The notes below the pieces were generated by a model, which worked only from the letters and a program-made list of their open reading frames with translations, searched no databases and had not been told where the DNA came from. Positions 10,441-23,688 of a DNA stretch of 64,000 nt are shown here, one piece after another. Each line of letters opens with the position of its first letter. Position 1 is the first letter of the stretch. The stretch spans positions 248,001 to 312,000 of the forward strand of contig NW_023998476.1 of NCBI RefSeq assembly GCF_014805625.2, given 5' to 3'. Position numbers and translations under genes: made by a program. The stretch comes from Glossina fuscipes (taxonomy: Eukaryota; Arthropoda; Insecta; Diptera; Glossinidae).

Positions 10441-11420
10441 TAAGCAGTTCAAAAATTACCGTTTGACGATGCGCATATGTATGTGTGCCCATAGGTTTGT
10501 GGCTATGCATGCGATGTATGTGTGGGCATTAAATGTATATTTGCGCTGGTGTTCATACATATTCCCAGTGTTTATGCATGAAAATGCTATGCATGCACAC
10601 AAACAAACATAATTACTGGCTGGATAGCCAGCCAACTTGCTATGGATAGTGAATAGAGAAATAAAAACAAAAACGAAAAAGTAGAAATGCAAGGAAAAGA
10701 AAGCAAAGAAAGAAAGAAACCCGAAAAATACTCACGTAACACAAAACTTAAACATGAGATAAAAAAAAAGAAAAAAAAAGTAACGAAAATGTGTAACACA
10801 ATGAAATAATACCGAACACAGAATAAACAGCTGAGGGGTGAGAGAGCTTTATACAACAATAATCGACAACCGACACAGCCGACAGCCGACTTATAGCCGC
10901 ACTCACGCATATAAACCAACGTTCACGCGTACGCTCGCAAACGGTCGGAATATTATTGTAAGGTATATAGATACATAACAAAATAGTGATTATATGTGTG
11001 CGGTTGTTGTGTTGCTTTACCAATCATCCATCGTTCATCGTTATTGCACAAGCAGAGCACAAATATTTGAAAAACACATCGGCTATATTCGTATAGAGGC
11101 TTCGTAAGTGGGTCAACGCGTTGTAGGGTCATTGCACCATAGAGAGCGAGAAAACAAGCAAAGAGGCAAACGAACAAACCAGCAGCAACAATAGCACAAG
11201 TACTGTTTTAGCTGTTGGCTGGCAGTTGGCACGTCGTATTAACGCATAAGCATAAGTTTCACACACAGACGGACGGAGTTTCCCGACCGAGGCGCGACAA
11301 TTGCGATAAGCAGCAACCAAACCGCTTTAAAGTATGGATAGTAAGTGAGAACGCATTACGTCAGATCTCAAATTGACTCTCTCTCTCTCTTTCTCTGTTT
11401 CTTTCATTCTTCTCTCTCTC
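10441..11420. other. Non-repetitive intron block, possible regulatory region or untranslated exon
   Basis: This block is less AT-rich than its surroundings and rich in CA, GCAGCA and CGAC words (for example CCGACACAGCCGACAGCCGAC, shortened here). Short frames occur on both strands but none has a convincing start or family match. ATGGATA directly before GTAAGTGAG (11334-11349, plus strand) would make a formally good exon end. It closes with a CT-rich run at about 11375-11424. Confidence 0.4.
11105..11115 (+). promoter_or_regulatory. Candidate ROR response element
   Basis: TAAGTGGGTCA is an exact match to WAWNTRGGTCA. It lies within a relatively GC-rich, non-repetitive intron block. Confidence 0.3.
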
Positions 11421-12790
11421 TTTCACGGGTACATTCTTTCTCTTCATTACGTCAAAGTTACAAAATATTTCTCTTTATTTTTTATTTTGGTTTATATTTG
11501 TGCTTTTGTGCTCTTTCTTTAGAAAAACAAATTTTTCCTTATTTAATATTTTTATTGCTTTATGGATAGGAGGGATTTTTCCTCACTGTACTCGTGTCCA
11601 ACAAATAAATTTTGTAAAATTCCTAGCTTTACTAAGAGAATGAAATATATTTTGGTTTTATTCTGTTTTTGTATTTGAGTTTATAAAACTCTTCTATGCA
11701 AGAAATCGTTTGCAGAAGCATTATTTATATTCATGTTATAGATATCAAATAAAAAAAAAAATTATATATATATTAAGGAAGTAGAATTCATCTTTTATTA
11801 AAAAAAAATGTTATATTGCACTTCTGTTAAATGTTCCTTACGAAAGAGTGCTGCACAGCTTTCTACTACCAACCTCTCAAAAAGTTAAGACAAAATTCAA
11901 ACTTTAATGTAGTGGAAGGAATCGTTAGATTTTCTTAAACTTAGTAAACCGAAGAAGCTCACACGCCAGGTAATCTATGCATTTAGTCCCCCCTCTTGTA
12001 TAGGAAATCCTAAGTGAAGTCTCAATTCATAATGATATTTGAAATCTGGTATTGTCTTGCGCTCCGTAAAATAATAGCGCGCCCAGAAATTGTTAGAAAT
12101 ACTTAGGAGGTATAATATAGACTTTTTAGCCTCTTCTCAGGCCTTCTTCTTCTTCAAAAGTTGAGATAGAAATGATTTACTTCACATAATTTGTCTTAAT
12201 AGCGATGGACTAAGGAGTACAATATGAACGTCTTCTTCGACCTTTTTCTTTTTTATTGTCTTATACGATCGAAAGAAATATTCTTTCGCGATAATCCAAG
12301 GAGACGCGATGATTGAAGGTTATCATATACTGAATCTTTCACTTGGAAATAAGTTTTTTTTTTACCCTTAAATTATTTAGATGAATTTTCCAAGCTTATA
12401 TAGTCTCTCTTTATCCAATTTGACATGACAATATCTATTGTTATATTGTTCCCCTCCTAACATTTACTTATTATATTTTTGGATACATTGTAAAACAAAA
12501 ATGTAACAAAAGATAGAGATAAAAATAAAATCATCAAAAAGATTTCATTGCAAGTCGAGTGTTTTATGGGGATTGAAAAGTGATTTTTCCATTGCCACCA
12601 CCTAAAACTTTATTCTTGTCGTGTTGACCGTATTTCCAAGGCCTTCAATTCTCGATCGATTGACTTCAATGGTCAGCTAACGATTTATATAACAGTAATT
12701 ACTTGCGGTATTTTTTAATTGGTTAACTGCCACCAACTTTACAGTCAACTTTTGATCAGTATTTTCGACAAAAAAAAAACAAATCAAGGA
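11421..12790. other. Plain intronic sequence
   Basis: AT-rich with T-runs. No gene, RNA or well-defined repeat was seen. Confidence 0.5.
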
Positions 12791-13395
12791 AATCTTTATA
12801 TCTGACGCCATGTGTACGGCTACATTAAGCTTCTGCGGATGTATGCGCTACGGACCGCACCAACCAAAGACCACTATTTGTTATTCTTATCGATTCAAAA
12901 TCAATTTCTAAATTCATTAAAAAATACCTGTCCGTCTGTCCGCCGATCCACGTTCATTTTTGTCTAATCTGCAAATTGCACTTTTTGAGTTCTTATGAAA
13001 GAATTCTGTTGAAGATGACCTTATAATGCCATCCTTAACATAATTGCTATATAGAAACAACTTGCAAAATTTAATATTTTCTGACATTGATCGGTGAAAC
13101 ATAGTATCTTGCCATTTAAAATCAATGTGGAATCACTTGGACGGAATGGGATCGTTGGTTGAAGTCCCTAGCATTAAAACCTTTTCACAAAAAATACGGT
13201 CCTTATGAGATAACAAGGTTTGCAATTACTTCAAAATGGTTATGTATGTATATCACATACGCCTTGCTAAATTTTAAACTCATTCGATTTTTTTCCAAAC
13301 TACTATTGAATCCATCGGTATAACAAAAGGTGGGTTTATGTCAGCTCTCTCTGGGGATTGGATACCTTCGCACGTACTTAATAAACTCTTGCGGG
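12791..13395. repeat. GTCY-type repeat pair (reverse arm then forward tail)
   Basis: The reverse arm at 12800-13000 has GGCTACATTAAGCTTCTGCG, CTTATCGATTCAAAATC, CCTGTCCGTCTGTCCGCC and TGCAAATTGCACTTTTTGAG. The forward tail at 13300-13395 has GAATCCATCGGTATAACAAA, AGGTGGGTTTATGTC and TACCTTCGCACGTACTTAAT. The architecture is the same as at 3735-4240 and 38735-39340. Confidence 0.65.
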
Positions 13396-15750
13396 GAATA
13401 ATAGCAAAATAAGAATTATTTCTCGCCTATAGGAGCACCGTCAAATAGTTGCTGTAAAAAAAAAATGGTTTCCTTGCATTGTGTTTTTTCAAAGAATTAC
13501 TAAAGAAAAATTTTTTTTTAAATATCACAGCATTTGCTTATGCAAACGGTTGTAGAAAATTTTTTTGCAATGAAATTTTATTAAATTTTTCTAAACGAAT
13601 TTGTTGTTATCATGGCAGCGTAACCTCTTAAAAGCACGTATCATCATTTTACATTACATAGGTTAAGATCACTTTTACATCGATTACGATAAATAGCTTT
13701 TCGCTTTACTTAAGTTTTTTACGGTATTTGCTATCAAAAGCATCTTTTCACAAAGGTTTTCTTTTTTACGTTAATTGCTGTGTTGTTGTGGGCAAACTTC
13801 GATCTACGCAATTAAAGTAGAAATACATGTGCACAACGTCAGCCTTCTTTCTCAAGCATGCTGTGTCACTAAAGATGCCAACAATAGAAACACAGACACA
13901 CAGATATAACTAAATCGATTCAGCACTTGATATGAATATGAAGTCCGTAATGTCGATCCTTAGAATTTCCAGAGGAAACCGCAAGACGTGGATAGACGAA
14001 CAAGCTGAAGCGGAATCTTATGCTAAACAAAAGTATATAAGCTTCATGGACTTTACTATAACTTTTCACAGTTGTGACGAAGGAACTCAATGATGATCTT
14101 TTTAGCTCTTTACGCTACCTAACAATCGCTGAAACCTACATTTTGGTATTAAAAATTGATAAGTGAACATAACTGAAACCGAAAACGGTGTAAATTGTAT
14201 AAATCTCATGGGCTATCCGAGACTAGGTTTGCAGTTCTTCCACAAGCTCAACAATCAAATTATTATTTATCCACCTGGGACTTCCATGGGTGGTTATGCG
14301 TAGTAATTTTATTAACTGATACAGTTAAGTCCTCTATGATGCGACGCTTTTTATTAACGTCTTTTCCATAATACAGAGTGAAAATTAAGACAATTCTCCT
14401 ACAATCCATGTCCTTGTAAAACGTTTTTCTCATAAGAACATCACAATAACTCAAATGGATTGAAATATTTACCTGAATCTATGGCTGCACTTAGTCCATT
14501 AGTTCACTATTCATTTCTGATATTTATGGATTGTTCCCAATTCTCGTTGTCGGATACTAAAGCACTGTTTTTTTTTTTTAATTTATCACTTATTCCTAAG
14601 ATTGCAGATCAAGCGAATCGAACGAATTCATTCAATATGCAACACTTCTGAGCTCCTTATAACGGGATTTCCATATAACGCGGCATCGTTTAAAATGGTT
14701 GATCTTAATTCTATGTTTCGGTTAACGCAATTTTGCAAACTTGAATTAATTCCTCGCTTACTATAATGCGTTTTCCATGTAAGACGGGAATCAAGTAATT
14801 GTATTATAGGAGACTCGACTGTAATATAAAACCCCATTTGCTTAGCGTGTGTGTGATTTGCTCATTTTTGTTCAGATTTGTAATAACTATAAAGACGAGC
14901 ATTATCTATCACAAAAGTAATGCTAGATGCACTTAAAAATTATTGTGCCTTGAAAGTTGAAATTCGCTTTTAATATGCAATAAAGTAAAGTAAAACATTC
15001 TCTTTGCTTGATAATGTTGAGGTTATGTTACGACTTTCATTTGAACTTTTTTTCGAGTTTTTCATTTTTTATTTATTTATTTCTTTCTGTGTTACTTTGA
15101 AGCTATATTATGGCATTTCTTTTGCATTCCCGTCTCGCTATTTAAAAACAAAATGTATCTGCTTGAAACTTTTGAGATTATGTTCATGTGAATTTTTTCA
15201 ATTTTTCAATTTATGTTTTATACTTCACGTTTTCAAGATTTGATTTAAAATTTTCCTACTTAAAGAAGGAATTTTTTTCGTGTGAATCCTTTGAGGTTAT
15301 GCTATGACATTTTGCGTTGCGTTCTTTTGATTTTGCCCGTTTGCGATTTGTTAAAAACATTACCAAGTAAGAATCTATTGTAATCTAATAAACCTTTTTT
15401 GTTTTTTAGATTCTCACGCAATCAAATGAAATCCATTTGGACAAACTTATTCTGTTTGAGAATCCTAGTCTCCAATCTTGCAAAAGCGGAATATTTAATA
15501 CCCACTGAAAAATTTTAAAAATTGTAACATTTACAACACTAACATTCTATGTGACGTTGCGATGCCTGTTGACTGCTCTACACATTAAATTGCTAAGGAC
15601 GCATAAGCGCCGAACTTTAAATCAATAAGTTTCTGGCTTATGCGCATAAAATAGACATTAAAATATGCATGGCTATCTAATTATTAGTTGGTCTAAAAAA
15701 TATTAAACTTTCTTCAATTTCGTATTCAATTATCAGAGATATCCCTCGCA
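13396..15750. other. Intron with scattered old repeat pieces
   Basis: No gene was called. A 14640-14830 segment (TATAACGCGGCATCG, ATAATGCGTTTTCC, GGAGACTCGACTGTAATA) looks like the decayed end of a small DNA transposon, but no matching second end was seen. A short plus-strand frame at 13932-14092 ends TTCHSCDEGTQ-like and has no recognisable relative. Confidence 0.35.
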
Positions 15751-16478
15751 AGGGCTTAACATTTTTTCGATCAGAAATCTAATTATATTTATATTTGATC
15801 ATCGCCATATTCTTAGTATATGTATGTGTGCGTGTGTGGTATGCTTCAAAGACTACGTTCTTGCACTTACTGTCACAGCGTTTTCTAGACTAACCAATCT
15901 GTTCATCTTTGATGCGAATGTTAATGTACCCTGCGTTAACATAAAAATTGTATAAACTACAAAAAAAAAAATAATAATAATGTGAAAATTAAAGTCATTT
16001 TTGCAGAGAAGAGGTCCAGCGAAGCATTGGCAAAAATATTGTTTGTTGTGGGAGCGATAAGACAAAAAACGCCTATAGCACCTTACAATGGGGCAGAACA
16101 TAGAATACAGAATGCAGAATGTAAAAAATACATGTATGTTTGCATTGTGTGGTATCCGTTTCGGATTTTTCTGAACTACAATATAAGTTGAATGAATATA
16201 CACATCTATGACCATATATCGTTGTGTTGTTGCTTGTTTTTTTTTTGTCTAATGCTATGTGCACGAGTATGTACTCAATCATGTCAGGCCGGCATTTATG
16301 CATATATGTACACATATAAATACGTATATATGAGTGATTTAAGCAAAATACAACTTTAAACTCTAATGTTTAAGATATTTTCTGTAAAAATGTACACATA
16401 AAATATATATATATTTACATACATACATACACATATACATATACACCATATATACGTATATATATATGTATACATGTA

Positions 16479-16516
<38 letters not shown>

Positions 16517-17110
16517 TATATATAAATACATACATATATGTGTACATGAACACTGTATTAGCGATGGTGGCAACAAAGTACAAATGTTGTTTTCATTTTG
16601 TTATTTTTCTTCTAACTAATATCCGTCCTTGGCTCGTCTGTTCAACTTTGTCCTACTTTTTCATTAGTTGGCTCTAACAAAAACAACAATAAAAAAAACA
16701 GAAAAAAAAATTACAACTCAGTACAATCGACGGCGTACACACGTCGCACTATAAGTGCATACAAATATATGTTATTATGTGTCTATGTGTTTATGTGTTT
16801 ATGTGTACTATGCATTTGTATATTTCCAATATGTTTGTTTGCATTTGTACACACACAAAACGAACGAAAAGTGTAGAGGCATGCACTCAGAAGAAAAACA
16901 AGTATCAACACGTCTGTGTGTGTGTGTGTCTATGTGTGTGTTTGACAGTGCAATGTATATATAAGCATACATATATATATGTACATTTATGTATATACGT
17001 ATATTATATTATAGCAAAGCAAAGGTATTGAATCTCAAACTCACGAAAAAAAAAGAAACAAAAAACAAAAAAATTGAATGTTAAGCAGAATTAAGTTCTT
17101 TTTTAATTAG
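15751..17110. other. Non-repetitive block with long TA/TG microsatellites
   Basis: Microsatellites lie at 16395-16545 (TA, TACA, TATG) and 16905-17005 (TG and TA). Short A-runs and CA-rich single-copy sequence fill the rest. Frames in this block are microsatellite artefacts. It may include regulatory sequence of Hr3. Confidence 0.6.
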
Positions 17111-20060
17111 AAACTATTTTGTGGACCGGCTTACAAATAAATAGAATCTATTATCACAAGTTGACTGCGTTTTGCAGATTAGATAGGCAGGTAAGACAAA
17201 TAAAAATTATTATTAAATCCTAGAGCCTTTGTTGTGTCATCTCTATCCCCTTTGCACTTCATCAATAAATTATTAAGTAATTTATTCAATTTTCATTTCC
17301 ATTTTATTACATAATTTCAGTTTAAATTCTATCTATATGTGTATGGAAGAATTCAAAAAAATATTAAGCCTACCGTCAGATACATTAAATGCTATTTGAG
17401 ACTAAGACGTCGAGATGAACGTATGAAATATATGTATATTAAAAATATATAGTGTACAGTAAGTATTTAAATGTTCGTTGACATGAAACTCGCAACAAAT
17501 GCTACCCGACATCTATGCCTTTATGGCGACGGTGACAGTTTTAATATATTAAAACCAAGTCAATAATAAAAAACAAAAGAGAATAGTTTTTGCTCATTGG
17601 TTCGTTTTTGGCGACAGAATCGAACGCAACTTGCGATATGTGCCATCAAGCATGGTTTTTCTCTCTTTCGGGGGCATATTGTGCCTTATAAAGACCTATC
17701 GCTGACTTCATTTAATTCCCAAATTCTGTGCCACACAACAAACAATGAATAATCAATAAAAATTTATCAACTCTCGCTTAAAAAAAGGAGGTTGCCGAAA
17801 TGGCAAGACTGTCAGACTTTTCTTACTCTGATAAGAATCTCTGCAGAAGACCTCAAGAATATGAGAAACCGAGTCTTCTTACCCTCTTCTATCTCCCGTC
17901 CGCTATTAGAGCAGGACGACGCAACCCTCTCTGGGGAACACTGTTTGATAAGAGATTATGACAAAATGTCCTGGGTAAAAATATGGAAAATATTAAAAAG
18001 CGTATTAGCCATTCGAGCCGATTTCGTTTTCGTTTCTTTTGCTCTTGTAACAAGACGACACAAATCCGTCAGCGGAGAATTACTTGGTGGTCTTACAAAT
18101 ATTTATCATACGAATATGCAGAATGTCAGCAGGTGCATTAGATTACCTTTCATGTAGTCTGCATAGTCCTTATCTTTCTCCACATGTTACTCTGGGCATT
18201 CCGAAAAGGGATAAAAATAGAGTCACAACCAATCTTTTATGATATTCGTGCTTACGAGTGGTTAACGCAACCCCTCTTACGACCTTTAATAGCTAAGTTT
18301 AGTGAATATAACAAAATGTAACGAGAAAACGAGGTGGGGATAAGAAAGACAGCCATGGAATTCGTTTATTTTTGATTGGAAGCATACAAAGCCGGTTAAA
18401 TATTAAAATAGATACTGAAACGTTGTGAAGAAATATTTCACAGCTGGAATGGCATACAGATCTGAATGCTGATAGAAACTATCATAAACTTTTCTTCAAA
18501 TAAAATTGAGAGCAGCAAGGGAATAATAGACACTACATGGCTACTTAACAAAACTACGTCCTTTCTCTTTTTTTTTCTTTACAAGACCACTCATTCAGGG
18601 AGTATCTCTTGTACGCGTAACATGATGACGGTTACAAAAAATTAAGCAGAGAAATAGAATGGGAGTGGCAACGGCCCAGGGTGTTAGTGCGCAGTGATGA
18701 GTCGTATGACTTTAATGACGGCGCTCAACCAACCAAGCTCTGCTGCGCTGAGATTTGAAATTGATGTGAACATAAGTTCGGTAGCCGCAATTTTTTCCTG
18801 CTCGGCTACTCGTGTGGATCTCTTGAATTTTATGTGCAGATCTGACACGAACTTAACCGGTCATCTAATAAATAACCAAAATTTACTGAAAAATGTTTCG
18901 GGTAACATGATAAAAAAAACTTTATTTAGACCGTTTTTGATATAAGTTGCAAATAGGTGAGTTTACTTCTCTTTCGACACTTCTTTTTTTCTAAATAGAA
19001 AAAGCTTTTCATTTAGTTTTAATCGCTTCATACCTCCGCATATATATTTGTTCGTTTATATAATCCGGACAGGATTGTTTGTGTACATAATTTTTGGATT
19101 TCCTTAGCTCTTCCCTTGCTCCCTTATGTTGAAGCGATAAATATACATCTGAAGTATGATAAGTTATTTATAAGATCTTTTAACAAGAGATGTTGTCTTA
19201 ACCTTAAGATTATTTTGAACGATCATCGCGCAAGTACTAATCACGTCTGATAAATAAAACCTAAGCGAACTTTTGATATGGAGTGATGCACACTTCCACA
19301 ATGCATTAAAATAGTGAAAATTCATTATGAAAATTTTTAAACAAAAGTACATCTAATTTTAAGGTTAATTTTCGTACGTTTGTACACGTGGACAAATTAA
19401 ATTGCCGCATTTGGATCTGGGAAAATCGGAGGGAAACATTTAGGTAACCTTTATAAATGTAATGAGCGTTAGGTTAACGCATTTTTTTGGCTGACGTTTC
19501 AATTAACTTAGTTTGTTCCATGAATGGAACAAAACCTGCAGGATTGACTGACTTTTTGTTTACTTGAATTTGATGCTATAGACGTAAAAGACACATATTG
19601 TCAGCACGACGGCATCACTTGTCATATAACTTGCAGTGAAAGATATAAAATGGCACCTGTTGTTGTCAGACCCTGTAGACTTCTTATCGACTTATTGTTT
19701 CTCCAGTTCGATTTAATCGGTCCCGTCTTTCCACATGTCCTAACTATCTGATTCTTTACTTAAAGTAGCAATTCTTAAACTTTAGATCAACTTAGGGTAA
19801 GTTCACTAACTTCATAAATCGAATTTGACAATGATAAAAAATTTGTCATAGAACATTATTACAACAACAACTAATTGAAGTCTTCAATACATTTAACATT
19901 ACTAAATGTGTAAACATTATTCAGACCGCTCTTTAGATATAGGGCAAAAAGATATCAATCGTGGATGGCAAGTAAGAAAAAACTAGGAAAATTATATTCG
20001 GTTGCAGCAGAATCTTTTAAACCCTTCACCGTTATCCTAGAAAAGATTTTAAAAAGAGGA
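17111..20060. other. Intron, no recognised gene
   Basis: A 121-codon plus-strand frame (17792-18157) overlaps another 48-codon frame on the same strand. Neither matches a family I know. A TATAAAGACC at 17687-17696 followed by short ATG frames looks promoter-like but leads to no sensible protein. I do not call it a gene. Confidence 0.35.
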
Positions 20061-20069
20061 AAATTATAA

Positions 20070-20190
20070 ATTTTCTTCGCCAGACGGACAGACGGACATG
20101 GTTAAATCGATTCAGAATTTGATGCTGATCAAGAGTGTATGTGTATGAATTTGTGCGGTCTCTGAAGCTTTCCTTGGTTTTTGCAAACAT
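20070..20190 (+). repeat. GTCY-type repeat, second subfamily
   Basis: CAGACGGACAGACGGACATG, GTTAAATCGATTCAGAATTT, GATGCTGATCAAGAGTGTAT and GTCTCTGAAGCTTTCC follow the classic order for this fly repeat class. Confidence 0.75.
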
Positions 20191-20675
20191 TTTTACAAAA
20201 TGATGATCATCCTTCGGTGATGGGTAGCAAAAGGAAACGTTTTGGAAACAGTTTCAGTTTTTTAAACTACTATGGACTTCTCTAGATCATTTCAAAGCTT
20301 GAGTGTTTAGATTAGTAATTAAAACCATATAGAGTTAATATCAATTTTTCTCTATTAAGACTTTAACAGCTGAAATAATAGATGGGACACGAAACGACCG
20401 TTTTTCTGCGAAATATTTACTACATTACTTGGAATATATAAATAATCCTTTTTAATGCAAAAACAATGATAAAATTATTGCACCTTAACTACTTGATGAT
20501 GAGTATAAAAATGTATTACTTTTGTAAGGCAAGACTAACACAACCCTACTAAATTTTTCTCTTGAGTTCGTTTTCATATAATATTGTCTCTCAGTTATTA
20601 CGAGCAAGACTCGTTTAATGAAAAAAAAGAAAAATGAAGAGAGTATGCTCGAATTAAGACGAATCTTGAATAGAC

Positions 20676-20712
20676 TACTACTACTACTCCTACTACTACT
20701 ACTACTACTACA
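20676..20712 (+). repeat. CTA trinucleotide microsatellite
   Basis: About twelve CTA units with one CTC interruption. Confidence 0.9.
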
Positions 20713-22180
20713 TACAAATATATGCAAACAGTTTATTTTTAATAAATATTTTTTTCCATTAATAGAACGATCGAGTACAATCTTTACTGGGCTTTTTTAA
20801 TTATTCTTTGTTAAATCTTTTTCCGTCAATTTGCAGGCGATTAAAGAAAATATTGTCAAGATACGTTTGTTTACTGAAAAGTTACTTGTAACTTTTTTGA
20901 ACCACTATGCAGACTCAGCGCATTCTCAAACTTGCTTTATGCGAAAATTTACACAACACATACGCAGGTTAGATAAGAAAGCTTTTCGTTTGCATTTTGT
21001 GGCGCCATTAGCTTAATATTATGCAGTTTCGATGCTTTGTTGCAAAGTAAATGATTTTGTTAGCATACCTTATTGTGTGATGGTGAGTATAATGAAAAGA
21101 ACACATATCAATATGAACTTACGGTTTGTCTATATAACGTTTTACACAATACTTGCCGTACGATAGCTAAGTTGAAGCAAGCAATTCCGTTGCTGCTGAT
21201 TTCGGGGTCAATGACCACCAAAAATATTGCTGAGATAATTTTTTTTTTGTGTTTGCAGAGATAATAGAAAGCATATGTATATGTGCTTATGCACATTAAT
21301 ATACACGACAAGATAGTTGCGTTCGGGTTTATCCCTTTTCTAAATACAGGAACTGAGTTAGATCTTAAGCTTTAATAACTCATAGATGCATAAAAATAGA
21401 ACACGATAGAGTAGAGATTACATTTGGCTTGAAACGAACCTTCGATACTCTGCATTGTTACCTTTCTGTATACGCAAAAGAAGTTTGCATAAGCACAAGA
21501 GAACATTGCCTGAACTTAACTTTGTTTGATCTTGAAATTCCGAAATTCCGACTGTTTACTATCAGCGATTTATTCCATCGTTTTCAATGTGCTATAACGT
21601 GATTTCGATATTAGATATACGACAGAGAACAATATAACACAGTAATGACTCATAAAAATGGTTCTTACAAATGTATAAAATGTATAAAAAAAAGTTTTGA
21701 GTATTACATAATTAGTGAATGGATCAGCCCATATCCATCTGTTCACACGTCTATGTAGTGCCGGTACTATTGCTGGCAATCCTATACTTATATATTTGAC
21801 TAACTGTTTAGAGAATATTCCCTACACATGGCCGGCAGTTATGAAGAAGGTTTACAAGTAGACGAGAAAGCCAAAGAATAACTTAGAAGTTAAAACTTCT
21901 GGAAAAGCGGAAAAGGTCACTGCTGACACCTTATTACTAACGCGGACAGTGCGGTTAAAGAATAAAGACCCACGATAATGTAGTACGCGGGGAAAAAACA
22001 GCTACAGCAGCATTACCCGTAAGTCAATTTATGACAACGAACCTATAAGTGTGCTCTTGTAGGTAAAAAACTTCGAACGCCTAAGGGGCTACAGTCATTG
22101 GCTCACAAACATTTTCAGGATCTTTTTTTTGGACGATTTAAGCGTGTTTGTAGGTCCAACAGCTCGTCTAGCTGCCCTAC
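20713..22180. other. Plain intronic sequence
   Basis: A somewhat GC-richer patch at 21830-22130 contains no recognised gene. No RNA gene was seen. Confidence 0.4.
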
Positions 22181-22300
22181 TCTAGAATGCAGACATTCTT
22201 TTCATCTGTTCGCCCTTTGGCCTGTCTATCTGTCCGTTCAATGAATTTCCATGTATGTTACTTGTTCAATCTGCGGTTTACAAGCTTTTGCAATATTTTG
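22181..22300 (-). repeat. GTCY tract, reverse orientation
   Basis: CTGTTCGCCCTTTGGCCTGT then CTATCTGTCCGTTCAATG, followed by the CTTGTTCAATCTGCGGTTTA core. Confidence 0.6.
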
Positions 22301-22730
22301 AGGAAACTCAGCATGTTCTCAATTGTCATTTGGTCCAAGGACGAACGCTACAGATAGCAAAAAAAAATTGAAAAATTCTTTCGCTTTAACAATAAATACA
22401 GAAAATTTATGAATTATTGAACGTATGATTGTTAAGTGTTTCATCAAAAAAGAACCCTTTATAGGGCGAGAAAGTTGGAAGAAATTAGACCAGGACAACG
22501 TTTTTATATAAAAATTTGTTATAGTATGTTTGAACCACAACGATACGTTTTTAGTACTCCTTCCCATCTAAGATCCACGAAGATCGAATTTGGCATATAT
22601 TATGAGAAAAATAGCAAAAGAATAATAAGTTCCTGAATCATATCCGTTAGATTGGATATGGAAAAGCGAGATGATGATGATGACAAATAGCGGTTCACAT
22701 ACGACAATAATGTGCGAAGAAAACGTGGTT

Positions 22731-22960
22731 TCAGATGAATGAAGCTGCACAGAGCTCGGAACGATCCCACGTAAAGAAATGCTTTGGTGCGAAGGAGGAG
22801 GAATCGCATATGATGAACTTCTTCAACTTGCCCAGGGGGTTGATTTCATCCTTTACTCCACAGTCAGTTTGTAGCAGTAGCCCACGCTGGTCAACAGTAA
22901 AGGCTTGTTTTATTCTCGCAGCACGTTCAGACCGCACAGGTCTTTAATAACTCAAAGAAA
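22731..22960 (-). pseudogene. Coding-like island of unknown origin
   Basis: A balanced-composition patch within AT-rich intron is open on the minus strand for 69 codons (22937-22731), with phrases such as AARIKQAFTVDQRGLLLQT and GVKDEINPLGKLKKFI. It ends at a TGA. The plus strand is open as well. I do not recognise the family. It could be a relic of a transposon or a processed gene copy. Confidence 0.3.
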
Positions 22961-23184
22961 AATTGAAAGAATTTCCCTTGGAAGTTTTGACGCATGCACG
23001 GCGTAGCCCGGACCTTGGCCGCTTATTTGTTCCCCGTTCTGCAAAACTTTTTTAATGTTATAAAACCAACTTTGAAATAGGTTTAGTTTTCCTTCCGAAA
23101 ATGCCAAAGATTCTATAGTGAGGACCGTAATTTGGTAAAAAACTATTATTGAGTCCATTAAACTAGATGCGCCTATACTGCCTG

Positions 23185-23245
23185 TAGTTCATCCGTCCAT
23201 CTGTCTACCGTCTGCCTCCTGTTGTTATCTCTCCCGCCAAGTGAG
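23185..23245 (-). repeat. GTCY tract, reverse orientation
   Basis: CATCCGTCCATCTGTCTACC then GTCTGCCTCC. Only the tract is recognisable. Confidence 0.5.
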
Positions 23246-23688
23246 AAAAATCAAGACAATTAAAATTAAGTTTTAAAACTGGCGCGACACGCCCAGTAAA
23301 GTTAAATAATACTAGATACAGATTTGAAATATGGCATAAGTGAATACTTAGAACTTTCCGAACTTGTGCAAAAAATGGGCTTGACACATCTACCAAGGCG
23401 AAAACCCTGTCAAAAGTATTTCTTAAAGTCAAACTAAGAGGCCAGTGTGATTCTAAATCGTTTCTATTGACTAAATAGCCTATTTACGTTTAAGAAAATT
23501 TTTGTCAATTCTAATAATATATATCAAAGCCTTATCAGGTCAACTGAAACACTTTGAAAGTTAAAAATGATTTCTGCTTAACTAAGTCTTCCTTTAATTA
23601 AAAATTTTATTCGTTTTTGTTATTCATCATTGAAATACTGAAGCTAAATATATACGTAATCAAAGGCTTCAAGAGGAATAAATTTTAC

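Noticed and set aside
13932..14130. Overlapping short frames near TATATAAG at 14034 (one beginning MMIFLALYAT)
   Set aside because: The signal-like frame stops after ten codons with no donor site. The longer overlapping frame covers the TATA word. Neither makes a consistent gene.
14640..14830. Possible MITE or piggyBac-like end (TATAACGCGG, GAGACTCGACTG)
   Set aside because: No matching inverted end or target duplication was seen within a few hundred bases.
17792..18157. 121-codon plus-strand frame after a TATAAAGACC box
   Set aside because: Overlaps a second frame, has no recognised domain and no clear splice structure. The box is too far from the ATG and shorter ATG frames intervene.
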